In this document: positions 24,734 to 35,669 of the stretch, one piece after another
Layout: every line of letters starts with the position of its first letter
Position numbering within the stretch: position 1 is the stretch's first letter
Assembly (NCBI GenBank): GCA_963662175.1
Contig: OY759217.1
Location: 46,476,108 to 46,540,107, forward strand
Reading direction: 5' to 3'
Source: Aradus depressus
Lineage: Eukaryota > Arthropoda > Insecta > Hemiptera > Aradidae
DNA length: 64,000 nucleotides
The notes under the pieces: model-generated
Told to the model about the DNA's origin: nothing
What the model saw: the letters and a program-made list of their open reading frames with translations, nothing else
Databases searched by the model: none
Translations under genes and position numbers: made by a program

Positions 24734-25490
24734 ATTCAATGAACGTTCACATGATTACTTACTGAATGCAGTTTCTACATATTCGACACCAGAGCATTCG
24801 CTATTAATACTCAATTGAAGGAAATGTGAATATTTGTGTAGAAAAAAGGGAGATCTGTTTCAAAAACGACACCATTTCATGCCAAAATCTATCTTAATAA
24901 TTTTTATTTAATATATTTCTAAATACGATTGCATAGGAATATTCCAGACGATTTAATTATGCAGAGGTTCTTTGGGATTTTGATCTACTTTCAATTTTTT
25001 TATTTATTTTTTGAAAAATAAAAGTAGGTATTTAAGGCATATTCATTAATTATAAATACTAATAATTAGGTCGGCTGGCCTAAAGAAGAGAATATAATAT
25101 ACTTATAAGATGGCAGAATGATATTAGAGCATAATAATTATTTCCAATTTTGAATACACATATTGTCTGTTGAAATTTAAAAAATATATATGTATATGTG
25201 TGTACAAAAATATCGATATGGTAAATAATATTTATTTTCACACCTTTATAAGAATTATAAGGAAGAATTATTCTTCCATATATTTCTTGGTTTTAAAATC
25301 TACTAATTATAGATATTTCGGGAAGGTCACCCATCATCAGTATCCACAGGTTATTTGCTGACCTTTATTGTAAATACTTTTTCTTCAAATTGATAACTAT
25401 ATTCTTTTTGCAGATAATATTTTATGTGTCGACCTCTGTAGAGTCAACATAAGCAAGACACAGAGATCGACTCATAAATATGTTCAGTAA
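24734..25490. other. spacer, nothing recognised
   Basis: AT-rich OR-2/OR-3 spacer without recognised coding sequence or repeat. Confidence 0.45.
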
Positions 25491-25499
25491 AAGAATATA

Positions 25500-26101
25500 T
25501 CCCTGTCCGACCTCAAGACCTTATAGCAACGGACAGATCTGCAGTGGTTAGCCGGTGGTACAACAAGTGGATGCGACAAGACACTCAACTTCGGCGATTG
25601 AGACCTCACCTCCGGCCTTCCCCCACAAGAGCTGTCCAGGCGGGAGAAGATAACCCTGACCAGACTTGCCATCGGTCATACAAGACTCACTCATGGCCAC
25701 CTCCTGGTTAAAGAACAACCCCGATGCCGATTCTGTGGATATGCTTTAACAGTGCGGCATCTAATCGAGGATTGTGATGCGCTGACAAACCAACGAGAAG
25801 CTGCAGATATACCTCCTGCGAACCTCTTTGAGATTTTCCAAGAGAACTCTCCGCACTTCAGAAATCTTCTACGATTCTTGAGACGCAAAAATGTCCAATG
25901 AATTCTGAAATGTGTTGACTCAAGCTTATGCTGCTCGCTCCACCTTTGTGGTAGGTAGCGGCTTGTGATGATACTGAGACGAGATGAGCTGAGCTGGCCA
26001 CTCTGATAGGGAGCTCTGAGCCAGCCCACCTCATTCAGTGTCTCCTGAGACAGAAACGCTAATAGCCATAACAGCTAATGCGTTTAAAAAAAAAAAAAAA
26101 A
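25500..26101 (+). mobile_element. 5'-truncated LINE with C-terminal tail domain and poly-A
   Basis: The plus frame to the stop at 25899-25901 reads LTRLAIGHTRLTHGHLL, then a Cys-rich CRFCGYALTVRHLIEDC, the segment that follows RNase H in many insect LINEs. About 180 bases of 3' UTR lead to an A run at 26085-26101. The 5' truncation and the poly-A tail fit target-primed reverse transcription. Confidence 0.75.
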
Positions 26102-26901
26102 TAACTATCAATATGTGAAAAAATTGTTTACAATAAAGATTAGCAAATAAATTATGGATACTGATTATGGGAGTTCTTTCCGAAATGTCTATAATTGCTA
26201 GGTTTGTCAAAACCAAAAAATAAATGAGTGAATTGTTGATATCATATATTATATAATTTCATAAATAATCTCCTTACACAAATCAAAAGTGATATTTTAT
26301 TAAGTATACAAACATTAGTTTATCATGTTAGAGTTTAATCATTTTAGTTCTACCAATAAAAAATATATTATATTTTTTAAATTTCATACTGAAGATCGGA
26401 GGGTGTGAACGCTTTTGGTGGGAGATCTAAGAAACGTTAAATAAGACAATAGTTAATAATGACAATTGTCATTTTAATAATAGTTTATTGCTATTAATGT
26501 TTTAATAATTTTCAACTTAATATTGGCAGTGTGACCACGTTTGGTGGCACTGGTTGAATGAGGTTAGCTCAGAGAGTATTGTTGTATTATTTATCTGTGT
26601 GTTAATAAATATATTTTTCTTGTTTCATTCGACATTTACTTAATTTATATATCTTAATAACCTAATTCAAATTTCAAAAACGATTAATTTTATAAATGTA
26701 AAATTTAGAATTAAAGCACGTAACATATAAAGCAGATATATAATATTTTTAAACAAAATGGTTAAGTAGATTATTAACATATATAACTAGGTGATATTAG
26801 GAATGCGTGCCCAAAATCTCAGTGTTACCACATTCTTGATTTTGGTGAACTTATGAAAGCTTGTTTCTAGTCTTTTTCTGTTTTTCAAAACAGTTTTATT
26901 A

Positions 26902-29900
26902 TTATGGTTCTTTTTTTGAGGATCTCATGAGCGCATATAGTTTATATGAGGTATCTATACTCTGTAAAAACACAAATGAAAATAAAATATATAGAAAATC
27001 GTTATTTTATTCAATGTATAAACCTTTAAATTTAAAAAAGTGATCGGAAGTTAAGAGGATGGTACATACATCACCAAAGGTTCTCATTCGGACTGGAGCA
27101 CTATGTTTGAACAGAACTATAGTGTAGGGTTGACTTGACTGTCTCAGCATCATGATCACTATTTTCCTGAACCTCAAACTTTGTTCATACCAAGGTAGGT
27201 CGTACACTGCCTTGAACAACTCATCATTCTGTAACAAAGTTCCAACAATGATTCGTCTAACTCATAGTGAAAAGTGGATTTAACATATTCAGGGTGTACT
27301 ATTTAAAATGTTCCAATTGGAAAAATATAGGAAAAAATTCAAAAAGGACGTAAAGAGTGTGCGAAAAAGAAGCAACTTTTTAAAAACATTCTTTTTAATG
27401 TCAAACCATATTGGTTATAAAAGGAGAGATCCCCCAGCCAGCCCAGGACCCGGGAGCACCCAGTGGGCGTCCCAACCAGACCAGGGAAGAAGGAACGGCG
27501 AAACCGGGAGTCTGTATAGGCATAAAGGTCTTGGATAAGCAAGCGAGGAGCAAATGTGGACACCGACCACATCCTCCAGGCCCGGGGACTGTATCACGGT
27601 ACTAATTACTCCCAAACGACAACCAACCTAACGACATCAAAGAGGATCTCAAAGAGAAGGGCTACTAAGTAAGGTACGCCTGGAAGGGGACAAACATCGA
27701 TAGACCTGGAAGGGGACAAACATCGATAGACCTGGAAGGGGACAAACATCGATTGAAACAAGTTCCCGATTTCCATGTACCTGGTACTGAACAGGAGGAT
27801 AGAATTCAATGGCGCTGGTTCCCAACAATTTGTTTTTTATTGAAGGAGGCTTAAGCTACCCTATCGTGATCTATTCACCGAGTTAGATTAACATTTAAAC
27901 CTTATAATACAGAAGTTATGCTGCTTTAAAAGTCCAACATACTTATCCACTTTGCTTTTAGAAAGCATTGTCCGATTCGAATGAAGTTTGGTAAATGTGA
28001 ACTTTTGGTCATTAAAAAAAAAAATATATATATATATCCCTAAGAATTTTAAGAAAATTAATTTAAAGAGATAGATAAATTAAAAATGTTTTTTTTTTTC
28101 TTTTTCCAAAATTTCGAGTTTGGTGTTTTTCACTGACTCGGGGTGTAGCATTTTCTAAAATTTAATTAAAAGGAATGTTTTATTCAATTTTTTACCTCCA
28201 CTAAATGGCGTTTATCAGAGTTTGATATTTTTCACTGTTTGTGGAGGTGGTGGGGAGCCCGCCCAGCCAAGAAGCTGATTGTTTTAAATAACTTATTTTT
28301 ATTGAGAAAAATTGTTGGTGCTCCCACCCGGTATACAGATTGTTTTACCTCAGATATCAGCATTTCTCCAAGATAATTGCATCCGAAATTGATCGTAAGT
28401 AATGTTATGAATGCAGTTCCTAGAAGAACTTGAGTCACAGGACTCCTCACCTGTTGGCAAAATTATTCAGGATTAGAAGCTCATCAGCGTTAATATGGTT
28501 CATTTATCTGCTCAACTTAAGCAGTTGTACAAATTGTAAACGCAGGAATTAAGAAATATGTATCATGAATGGAGAAAATGTTTAAAGGTAGCAAATGAAA
28601 TGAAAAGAAATTTTATTATTCTGGGACCGACGTCCCCTAAGAATAAATACATACAGAGTAAAGAAAATGAAACAATGAATATAGTATCAGTACGTCGTAA
28701 AATGAAATAAATAAATTAGTGCTACATTGGAAAAAACTAGAAATTAATAATATATAAATATACAAAAGATTAACATAAAATTAACAGCTTAGTAATGAAG
28801 GAAAAAACAAAAGTATCTACTATATAAATAAAAGAGAGAATGTAAAAAAATAAAAAAAGAGTATATAATTTATAAATAAGAAAAAAATAAATATATTAAT
28901 AAATTCGACAGAGCATAATACTGTGATGGTTGATTATAAAAATGAGGGGAGGATGCCCAGACAAGGTTTAAAATAAAATTAATTTTAGACAGAAGGGGCT
29001 GGATAGAAAAGTGTGAAGAAGAAAAATAAAAATACATATGTACGAATAAAATAGAATTAAAATGAAGTCTGTAAACACGCTGTAGATACGTCTTGTTATC
29101 GTTGCGGTGTGAGCTTTCGATGCTCGGTTCTTCGTCTCAGTAAGAGTTAAAAGAGGCAGTTGATCCCTCGTTGAATCACTTGGAAAAAAAAGTCTTCGGT
29201 GCATCACCGGCAATGTACTTCCCCTGCGAGTATTAATTACCTACGCTTTTGCTCCCTCTCTCTGAAAACAATTGAGAGTTTGGTTTATAATAAATCGATG
29301 TCTACTCAAGGGTTTTCTGAAATTTCGTGTTATTTCTTACTCAAAAGTCGCGACTTTTGCATAAAAAATAAAAAAAAAAACAATTTGAAATCTCATTCAA
29401 CAAACTCGAGCTCCCTTATCGCCTGCTAGTCATAAGGCATTGTACTTAGGCTCCTCTGATAAGGAATTTTGAGTTCTGCAATAAAAGTCGTATAAGCGGC
29501 CAATATCACAGAGGCAGCATGCTTGTCTACTGAGCTCAAAATCGGGAGTTCACACCCCGGCCGGGGCCCATAGATGTACGTTGAGCACGCCTTCCTTAGA
29601 ATGAGACGTTAACCGATGGACTGTGCGATGTCAGATACTCTATAAAGACCCTCTCCGTCTAGGTAACTAAACCTGGGTCGGCAACTTTTGGGAATCTCAA
29701 AGTAGAGACCTCTTGTCTACCGGAACTTTCAACAGAGCCTTCTAAAATAGAACTACACATTTTTTCATGGTAACATAACTTTCAAATAAGTGAAGAAAAA
29801 ATAACATGCTGTGCTATAGTTATAGTTGAACTTACCATCATGGAACTATAGGCAAAAAAGCAGAAAAGTATGCAAGAAAACATATTTCGAAATTCATACA

Positions 29901-32900
29901 CCAAGCCAAAAGCTGCTTTGAGGTCCCCATGCCACCTGAAAATCAAATAAAAATGTATCGACAATTGTATAACATTTATTTTTATGCACCTAATATTCCT
30001 TTGGGGGAATGAATTAGAAATGTAATACATTTATTATATCTACAGTTATTAGGGTATTCCCCCTCCCCCTTCGGCTGATTCTGCTGAAAATTAATAGGTG
30101 TCGTTTTTATATATATTTGAATTTACATATAAAATTTCGTGTCAAAACATTTATTACGACAGTTATTAGATTTTTTGTGTTAAGCCTCCCCTAATCCCCC
30201 CTTTCCATTTGGCCGATTTGGATGAAAACCAACAGGTGTTGTCCTTAGAGGGTTCTGGGCACACATATAAAATTTCATGTCGGTACATTCATTTTATTGA
30301 CAAGTTATAACTGTTGGTTAGTGTAGACTATCTAGTTCAGTAAAAAAAAAATCGTCGATGAATCACCGGCTATGTATTTTCCCAGCAAGAATTAATCAAA
30401 TACGTTTTCGCTCTCCCTCCAAAGCCAATCGACCATCTGGGCGAAGACTCAATATTTGATTTACATAGTGGCTTCTGAATCCTCATACTAATATTGTCAT
30501 ATATTATATATACATAACGGCAGTTATTAGGTATCGAAGTCGATCCCCTCTTCTCTGGTCCCATCTTCCCTTCCATCAATCCCTCAGAAAATTGATAAGT
30601 GTCATCCTTATGGAGTTCTAAATTAAAATTAAAATACAATTTCACTTCTATACATCGGCAGTTATATGGACTTTTTAGTTGAGCCCCCTTTCCCTTAGGC
30701 TGATTCCGTTAGGTGTCGTCTTTGTAGGGCTTTGAAATTTCTTGTCAATACATTCATTACAACAGCAGTTATTAGAAATGTTGTATTAAACCTCCCCACT
30801 AATACCCCTTTCCCTTTGGCTGAAAATCAATATGTGTCGTCCTTAAAGGGTTTTGGATACACATATAAAATTTCATGTCGATACGTTCATTTTAACGGCA
30901 GTTATCGTGTTCACACACACATTTCCTTTTATTTTTGGAATCAGGAAGTCGGAAAGTATGAAATTCCGTTGAAAACTCCCCATGAATTTTGACCGATTGC
31001 GTAATTTCCCATACCTATACTTCGAAAAACTGGGGAAGTGAAAGTTACATAAATAGTTAAATAGGCAACCTAAATTTTGCCTACCCTAAACAAAAATGGG
31101 TAATATAAGGGCATATAGACTGAACCGTAAATGTTATTAAAATAAGTTGTATGCTTACAATAGGAGAAAAGTACAACCTATAAATGGTAATTATAGTTCT
31201 ATACCAACAACAAAAATGGTAAAAACGAAACCCTTATTCAAAACAGACGATGTTTGTCGGTGTGTCATAGCTTTTGAAGACATACATCATCGTGAATGTG
31301 GTCACCACATATTCAGGGGATCTTGAAACGTAAAAATCCGTTGAAATCTCGAATTTTCGCACGATTATATTATTCCTTACACTAAATTTATAAGAAATTG
31401 TAGATAAAAAACACGAATAAACGTATCTGCACGAGTATCAAGACGAAAGTAATCAGAATTCTAAACAAAAAAAAAAAAATTGGAAAAACGTGAGAGTATG
31501 AAACTCCGCGAGGCCCGGCTCCAACTTAGTTATTATGACTCATGCCCGGGGCTTTAACTACGAGGTCATATCGCCCACTACCAGAGCGCTCTTTCGTCAC
31601 TCTGGTGAGCCCGACTCTACTATGGGAGTCCTAAATTTTGCCTACCCTAAATTTTTATTCACCTTGCGCAGGGGGTCTTTAACGATTACATGACATCATA
31701 CAGGCTCTGGACCATCGCTTAACGTCCCATCTGAAGGACGGCGTGCTAAAGTTTATTTTACCTGCCAGATAAAATAAACTAAGGGCCTCGGCCGGGTTTC
31801 GAACCCACGATCTTGAGCTCAGGAGGCAAGCATACGACTTGACTAGTATTGTATTATTTAATGTGTTGCCTTCAATTTTAGAAGATGTATTTTTGTCTCA
31901 TATGCACCCTTTTGATCGACCTGTTTCTCGCAATTAAGTCAAAAATCTGACCCATTTTGCCGAAAAGTAATAATCTTGGAATTGAGTGACAAACAAATAC
32001 AGAAAAACAAAATTTAATGGCCAAAAAGGTTTGTTGGACAACTGAATATTTGCAGTTTTATTTTTGTTCTTTCTTGTTAAGATTCACCACAGGATGTTCC
32101 CTTCTGCCTATAAAGGACGAGTCCCAAGATAATTGCAATAAATATAATTAAAATTGTCCAGCAATGTCTGAACATATTCGTACATTAGATATATTGATAA
32201 CATTATATTTACTACTTACTTGGTCAGGATGGTGTGTTTCTTGCACAATTCGATCAATTCAGGGTAGCCGTCAATTCTTGGTTCCAAATTCAATTTCAAT
32301 TTTAATTCAACTAATTGTATTTTGAGGATATTTATTTCTGTAATTGCACAGGTAACTGTCATACAGAACAGCCCATCTCCACCCAGGAGGTATGCCAAAG
32401 CCATATAAGACCAAAGCGTACAACAAACTTCTATCCAATAAAAAGCAGAATTTCGCTCGATTGGTTTAGTTAACAAACCAATGAGTGGAACCGCTACCAC
32501 GATAGGAGATGATTTCAAGTTGAAATAACCCAAAATTGCATCTAAAATGATTCGGCCTGGGGAGAAACATATCCAAAAGATAGCAAAAAATGTTATTAAT
32601 TTATAAAATGTCTTTTGAAAATAGGTAATATTTTTGTTTAATAAATCAATCTCCCAAGACTCTTTATGATTGGAAATCAAGTCGTTTAGTCCTTTCATTA
32701 AACTCACAATTTCTCTTTTTTTAATGGCATACAGAAAACCTTTCCCGAAAGCAAAAATAGTCGATGGAAACATAACAATTTCGTTTGGGATACCTTCGGA
32801 GAAATTCGTTTTATACACAATAACCAAACTTATAACCATTATGATGAAAACATAAACTACACGCAACATTTGGAGAATGGATAATAGTTTCCCATATTTA

Positions 32901-32971
32901 TAGTTATCAAAAACAAACCAACATCCACAAATTTGTGCGTAGTTAACAGTAGAGGTCAGCCATGGATTCAT
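26902..32971 (-). CDS. odorant receptor OR-3 (7tm_6 family), five exons, intact
   Basis: Exons 5' to 3': 32220-32971, 29836-29935, 28349-28450, 27070-27228, 26902-26961; product 390 residues from MNPWLTSTVNYAQICGCW. Exon 2 reads WHGDLKAAFGLVYEF and exon 3 starts VRSPVTQVLLGTAF. Where OR-1 and OR-2 stop, an altered A run removes the TGA and the frame continues to end MRSSKKEP. An in-frame ATG at 33091 would add 40 residues, but the homologous stretches of OR-1 and OR-2 contain stops, so I keep the downstream start. Introns hold degenerate tandem repeats (30040-30910), a SINE and a GC-rich block. Confidence 0.9.
27410..27830. repeat. GC-rich insert with a 29-bp triplet tandem repeat
   Basis: Base composition differs sharply from the AT-rich intron. 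At about 27672-27750 the unit CCTGGAAGGGGACAAACATC plus GATAGA occurs three times. No protein motif is recognised in either strand's frames; probably a mobile-element fragment. In OR-3 intron 3. Confidence 0.55.
29200..29320 (-). repeat. dispersed repeat (GATTAATTCG family)
   Basis: Diverged minus-strand copy: CATCACCGGCAATGTACTTC followed by a CCCTGCGAGTATTAATTACC segment, the reverse complement of the 436-570 core. In the intron between OR-3 exons 3 and 2. Confidence 0.45.
29495..29720 (+). mobile_element. tRNA-derived SINE, diverged
   Basis: Retains GCTTGTCTACTGAGCTCAA, a GGCCGGGGCCC-like segment and GAGACGTTAACCGATGG, but has many substitutions and deletions, making it one of the older copies. 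In OR-3 intron 2. Confidence 0.65.
30040..30910. repeat. degenerate tandem array, ~6 units of 110-130 bp
   Basis: Units carry, in order, a GGCAGTTATTAG-like start, a CCCCTTTCCCTTTGGCTGA-like stretch, AGGTGTCGTCCTTA, and ACATATAAAATTTCATGTCG before a CATTCATT stretch. Single or inverted related units occur near 36400, 37250-37460, 53700-53840, 55480 and 55930. No coding signal. In OR-3 intron 1. Confidence 0.7.
31531..31835 (-). mobile_element. tRNA-derived SINE, nearly full length
   Basis: The minus-strand head has TGAGCTCAAGATCGTGGGTT then CGAAACCCGGCCGAGGCC; the body and the TAATAACTAAG-type tail are intact. One of the best-preserved copies; in OR-3 intron 1. Confidence 0.8.
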
Positions 32972-33660
32972 TCTTCCTAAGAGACCTACTGTGTAACAAG
33001 TTTCGGAAATGAGTGAAGACGGGTAACATATACTTGAATGATGTATTCCAGGAACATACTTTGATCTCTGTAATTGTCTCTTAATAGCCATCTAACTTTT
33101 GTAACTCCCCGGAGAGTAGGCAAGTATACGTTACGTACCAACGTAAGCTCTTCAATTATATACATCCAGATATCAATTATCTGTCTAATTGCTAAATAAC
33201 TTTGTTCTTTATTTTGTCGAGGAGTGGTTTTTACCCTACTTTCTTATAAGCCATGAAGGGGGGACAATATAAATGATAACAATTTTGTTACATTCCGGAT
33301 ATGTATTATTTTCTCTTAGTCCATAGTTACTTGGCTATATAATCTAATGTAACTTAAAGTTTCATGAGTAAAGTCATAATGTTATATATAAGGTGCATGA
33401 AATGTTCTGAAATATGCCCACAAAAGTGATCAATTTTCTGTCTAATTGCTAAATACTAACTTTAGTTTTCTACTTTGTTGTAGTCACTATAAATGACTCA
33501 ATAACTATTATACATCAAGACAAATTCCGATTATCTATCATTTCCTAGTAGTCATACTTCCTAAGCTATAATCTAACATCACTTTTTATAAGGAAAGTCT
33601 CTAAATACATATTAAGTACGTAAGGTGCAAGGAATGTTTCACGATATGGCGAAAATGTAA
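32972..33660. promoter_or_regulatory. conserved 5' flank of OR-3
   Basis: Aligns with the other receptor 5' flanks; the CTAATTGC block is at 33184, 213 bases from the chosen start codon. Confidence 0.4.
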
Positions 33661-33877
33661 ATAATCCTGCAGAAATAATAGGGTTGGAATCAATTTTATA
33701 CTTGCAGATATCACCTTTAATTGCAAGTTGTGTTGAGATGTGTTGGCAGCGCGATTATTGTTGCCAATAATAGAACAATGAAACCTCCCTGTGAACTCGT
33801 ATTTTGTTTTGAGTTCACGTTGTATATTATTTTTATCGTTGATTTTTTTTTTCTTTTTCATCGAGTAAACATAGTGT

Positions 33878-34084
33878 GTTGGTTAATTCCGGCATTTCTT
33901 CCAGAGGTGTCTTCTTATTCATTTTTCCGACAATATTTCGGGACTTACAAGTCCCCTTCTTCCGGTCACTATGAACAAATGATCGTTCATAGTGACCGGA
34001 AGAAGGGACTTGTAAGAATCCCGAAATATTGTCGGAAAAATGAATAAGAAGACACCTCTGGAAGAAATACCGGAATTAACCAAC
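33878..34084. mobile_element. foldback element, ~100-bp inverted arms
   Basis: From GTTGGTTAATTCCGGCATTT at 33878 the sequence is almost perfectly mirrored up to 34084, with its centre near 33985 (AACAAATGATCGTT). There are a few mismatches and small indels. No protein is recognised; an ORF reading through the arms is an artefact of the symmetry. Confidence 0.75.
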
Positions 34085-34229
34085 AATGTAACATCCCAGA
34101 GAAGTTTAAGAAACACATAAACATAGTGTCTGACATGAAATGATACTATACGAAAAAAGTTACAGAAACAGATTGATTCAGGAAAGCACTGAAACTGCAA
34201 CGAACTGATCATGTATTCAAATTTGCCGA

Positions 34230-34815
34230 CCTCAGAGAGAGTTGTTCAAAGTTGGAAATTTTTGAAGGAATGTAGGACAAAGTATGAAATAAGTACAGGT
34301 TTGGTGGCAGACGACAAAGGAAAAGGATAGGGGTGTACATTTTATTGGAAAGGAAGGATAGAAACTGATGAGACAAATCCAGGCTAATGTCGAATCCATA
34401 TACCTACATACAATATGTAGCGGAAATTGAACCTAAAGAAAATATGATTTATGCAAGGTACATGTTTTTTTCTTTTTTTTAAATTCAGGAGAATGGAATG
34501 AATTATACCACATTTATTAGAATTTTGACTCTGATTTGTGTTTTTGTAGAATTGGAAGATGAACTGATCAGGGATAGGGACATGTAGAATTGGAAGATGA
34601 ACTGATCAGGGATAGGGACAAGTAGATGTGTAAAATGATTCATAATAAGGACGATGGAGTCGGAAAAAGAATGTAAAAGTGTATGTTGGACTTATATTTT
34701 CAACTCAAAGCAGATCCTTTGAAAGTAGGAGCTGTAACAGAATTGACTGGACCTCAAGGAGAAACTCAGATAAGATCACTTTTAGGTACGGTGAACTATA
34801 TGTCCCTAGGCTAGC
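34230..34815 (+). pseudogene. decayed Ty3/gypsy gag-pol remnants
   Basis: FVELEDELIRDRD at about 34545 resembles the gag segment that reads LIRDRIV in gypsy-like elements. KVGAVTELTGP followed by IRSLLGTVNYM at about 34715-34795 matches the end of a Ty3-type reverse transcriptase (the RSFLGMVNYL region). The reading frame between them is broken and a 42-base segment is duplicated in tandem (34547-34625). Confidence 0.5.
34547..34625. repeat. 42-bp perfect tandem duplication
   Basis: Two copies of a unit containing GTAGAATTGGAAGATGAACT then GATCAGGGATAGGGACA. Confidence 0.85.
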
Positions 34816-34964
34816 CACGGTACTCTCTCCTCCGAGGGCATATGACGGGGAAATGGACAGGAGAGTGAGCTGTAAAAAAGTGGTTGGTATAACAACATCC
34901 TCATCGAATGCATAGGTATTTTTTCTTCCTTCATTTTTCTTCATCATCAATATTATCCTCGGCG

Positions 34965-35240
34965 CTACAGCTCCATTCGAACCTTGGCCTCCTCCAGATA
35001 CTTGCTCCAAAGATTCCTGTCCAGCGCAAGAGTTCTCCCGTTTTGCAGCTGAAGGTTCCTTGCGACCCCATCGACTGCGTCCATCCATCTCTTCCTGGGT
35101 CTGCCTCGTCCTCTGTTTCCTTCCGGGATCACCAACATCATTCTTCACGGGGGGTTTCAGCCTCCTGCATCCTCAGTACATGGCCTGCCCATCGAAGCCT
35201 CGCCAGACTTATCACCCCCTTCATTTTTAATTCCTTTTAA
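34965..35240 (-). pseudogene. LINE ORF2 C-terminus, frameshifted
   Basis: Minus frames read SLARLRWAGHVLRMQEAE, then after a shift RGRPRKRWMDAVDGVARN, then DRNLWSKYLEEAKVRMEL and a stop at 34965. The pair RLRWAGHV and GRPRKRW is the characteristic end of many animal LINE polymerases. Only this terminal piece is present. Confidence 0.7.
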
Positions 35241-35669
35241 TAAATATGTGATGTGGCCATAGCAGGACTTTCTTATACCAACCACTTTTTTACAGATCTC
35301 TCACCCTTGCTAATTCATTTCATAATGACATTACTGTGAATGTAATGTGTTGGCATCAACTGGTTAAAATGGTAATGTTAAAATTCTTAGTAAGATTTTT
35401 TTTACAACTTTTGTAAGAATAAAAATCAGATAACTAGAATATTTACTTATAATATGATTGTATAAATGCCAAATTTTTTAGAAATAAAACAACTAACACA
35501 TAAAATGTATATATTACATACATAAAAGCAAATGAATAAGTAGGTTATTAAATATTATAATATAATTCAGTGATATTAGGAGTGCGTGCTCAGAATCTCA
35601 CTGAAACAACATTCTTCATCTTGGTGGACTTAAAGCATAACGAAGCATGTTTCTGTTTCATTATTATTA

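Noticed and set aside
25484..26029. Minus-strand frames of 62 and 112 codons
   Set aside because: They are antisense to the LINE tail domain, which has clear motifs on the plus strand.
32972..33091. Upstream in-frame ATG that would lengthen OR-3 by 40 residues
   Set aside because: The same stretch in OR-1 and OR-2 contains stops, and the shorter start gives a normal-length N-terminus, so it is probably 5' untranslated sequence.
33721..34212. Frames of 97-108 codons around 33.7-34.2 kb
   Set aside because: They run through the foldback arms and have no recognisable motif.
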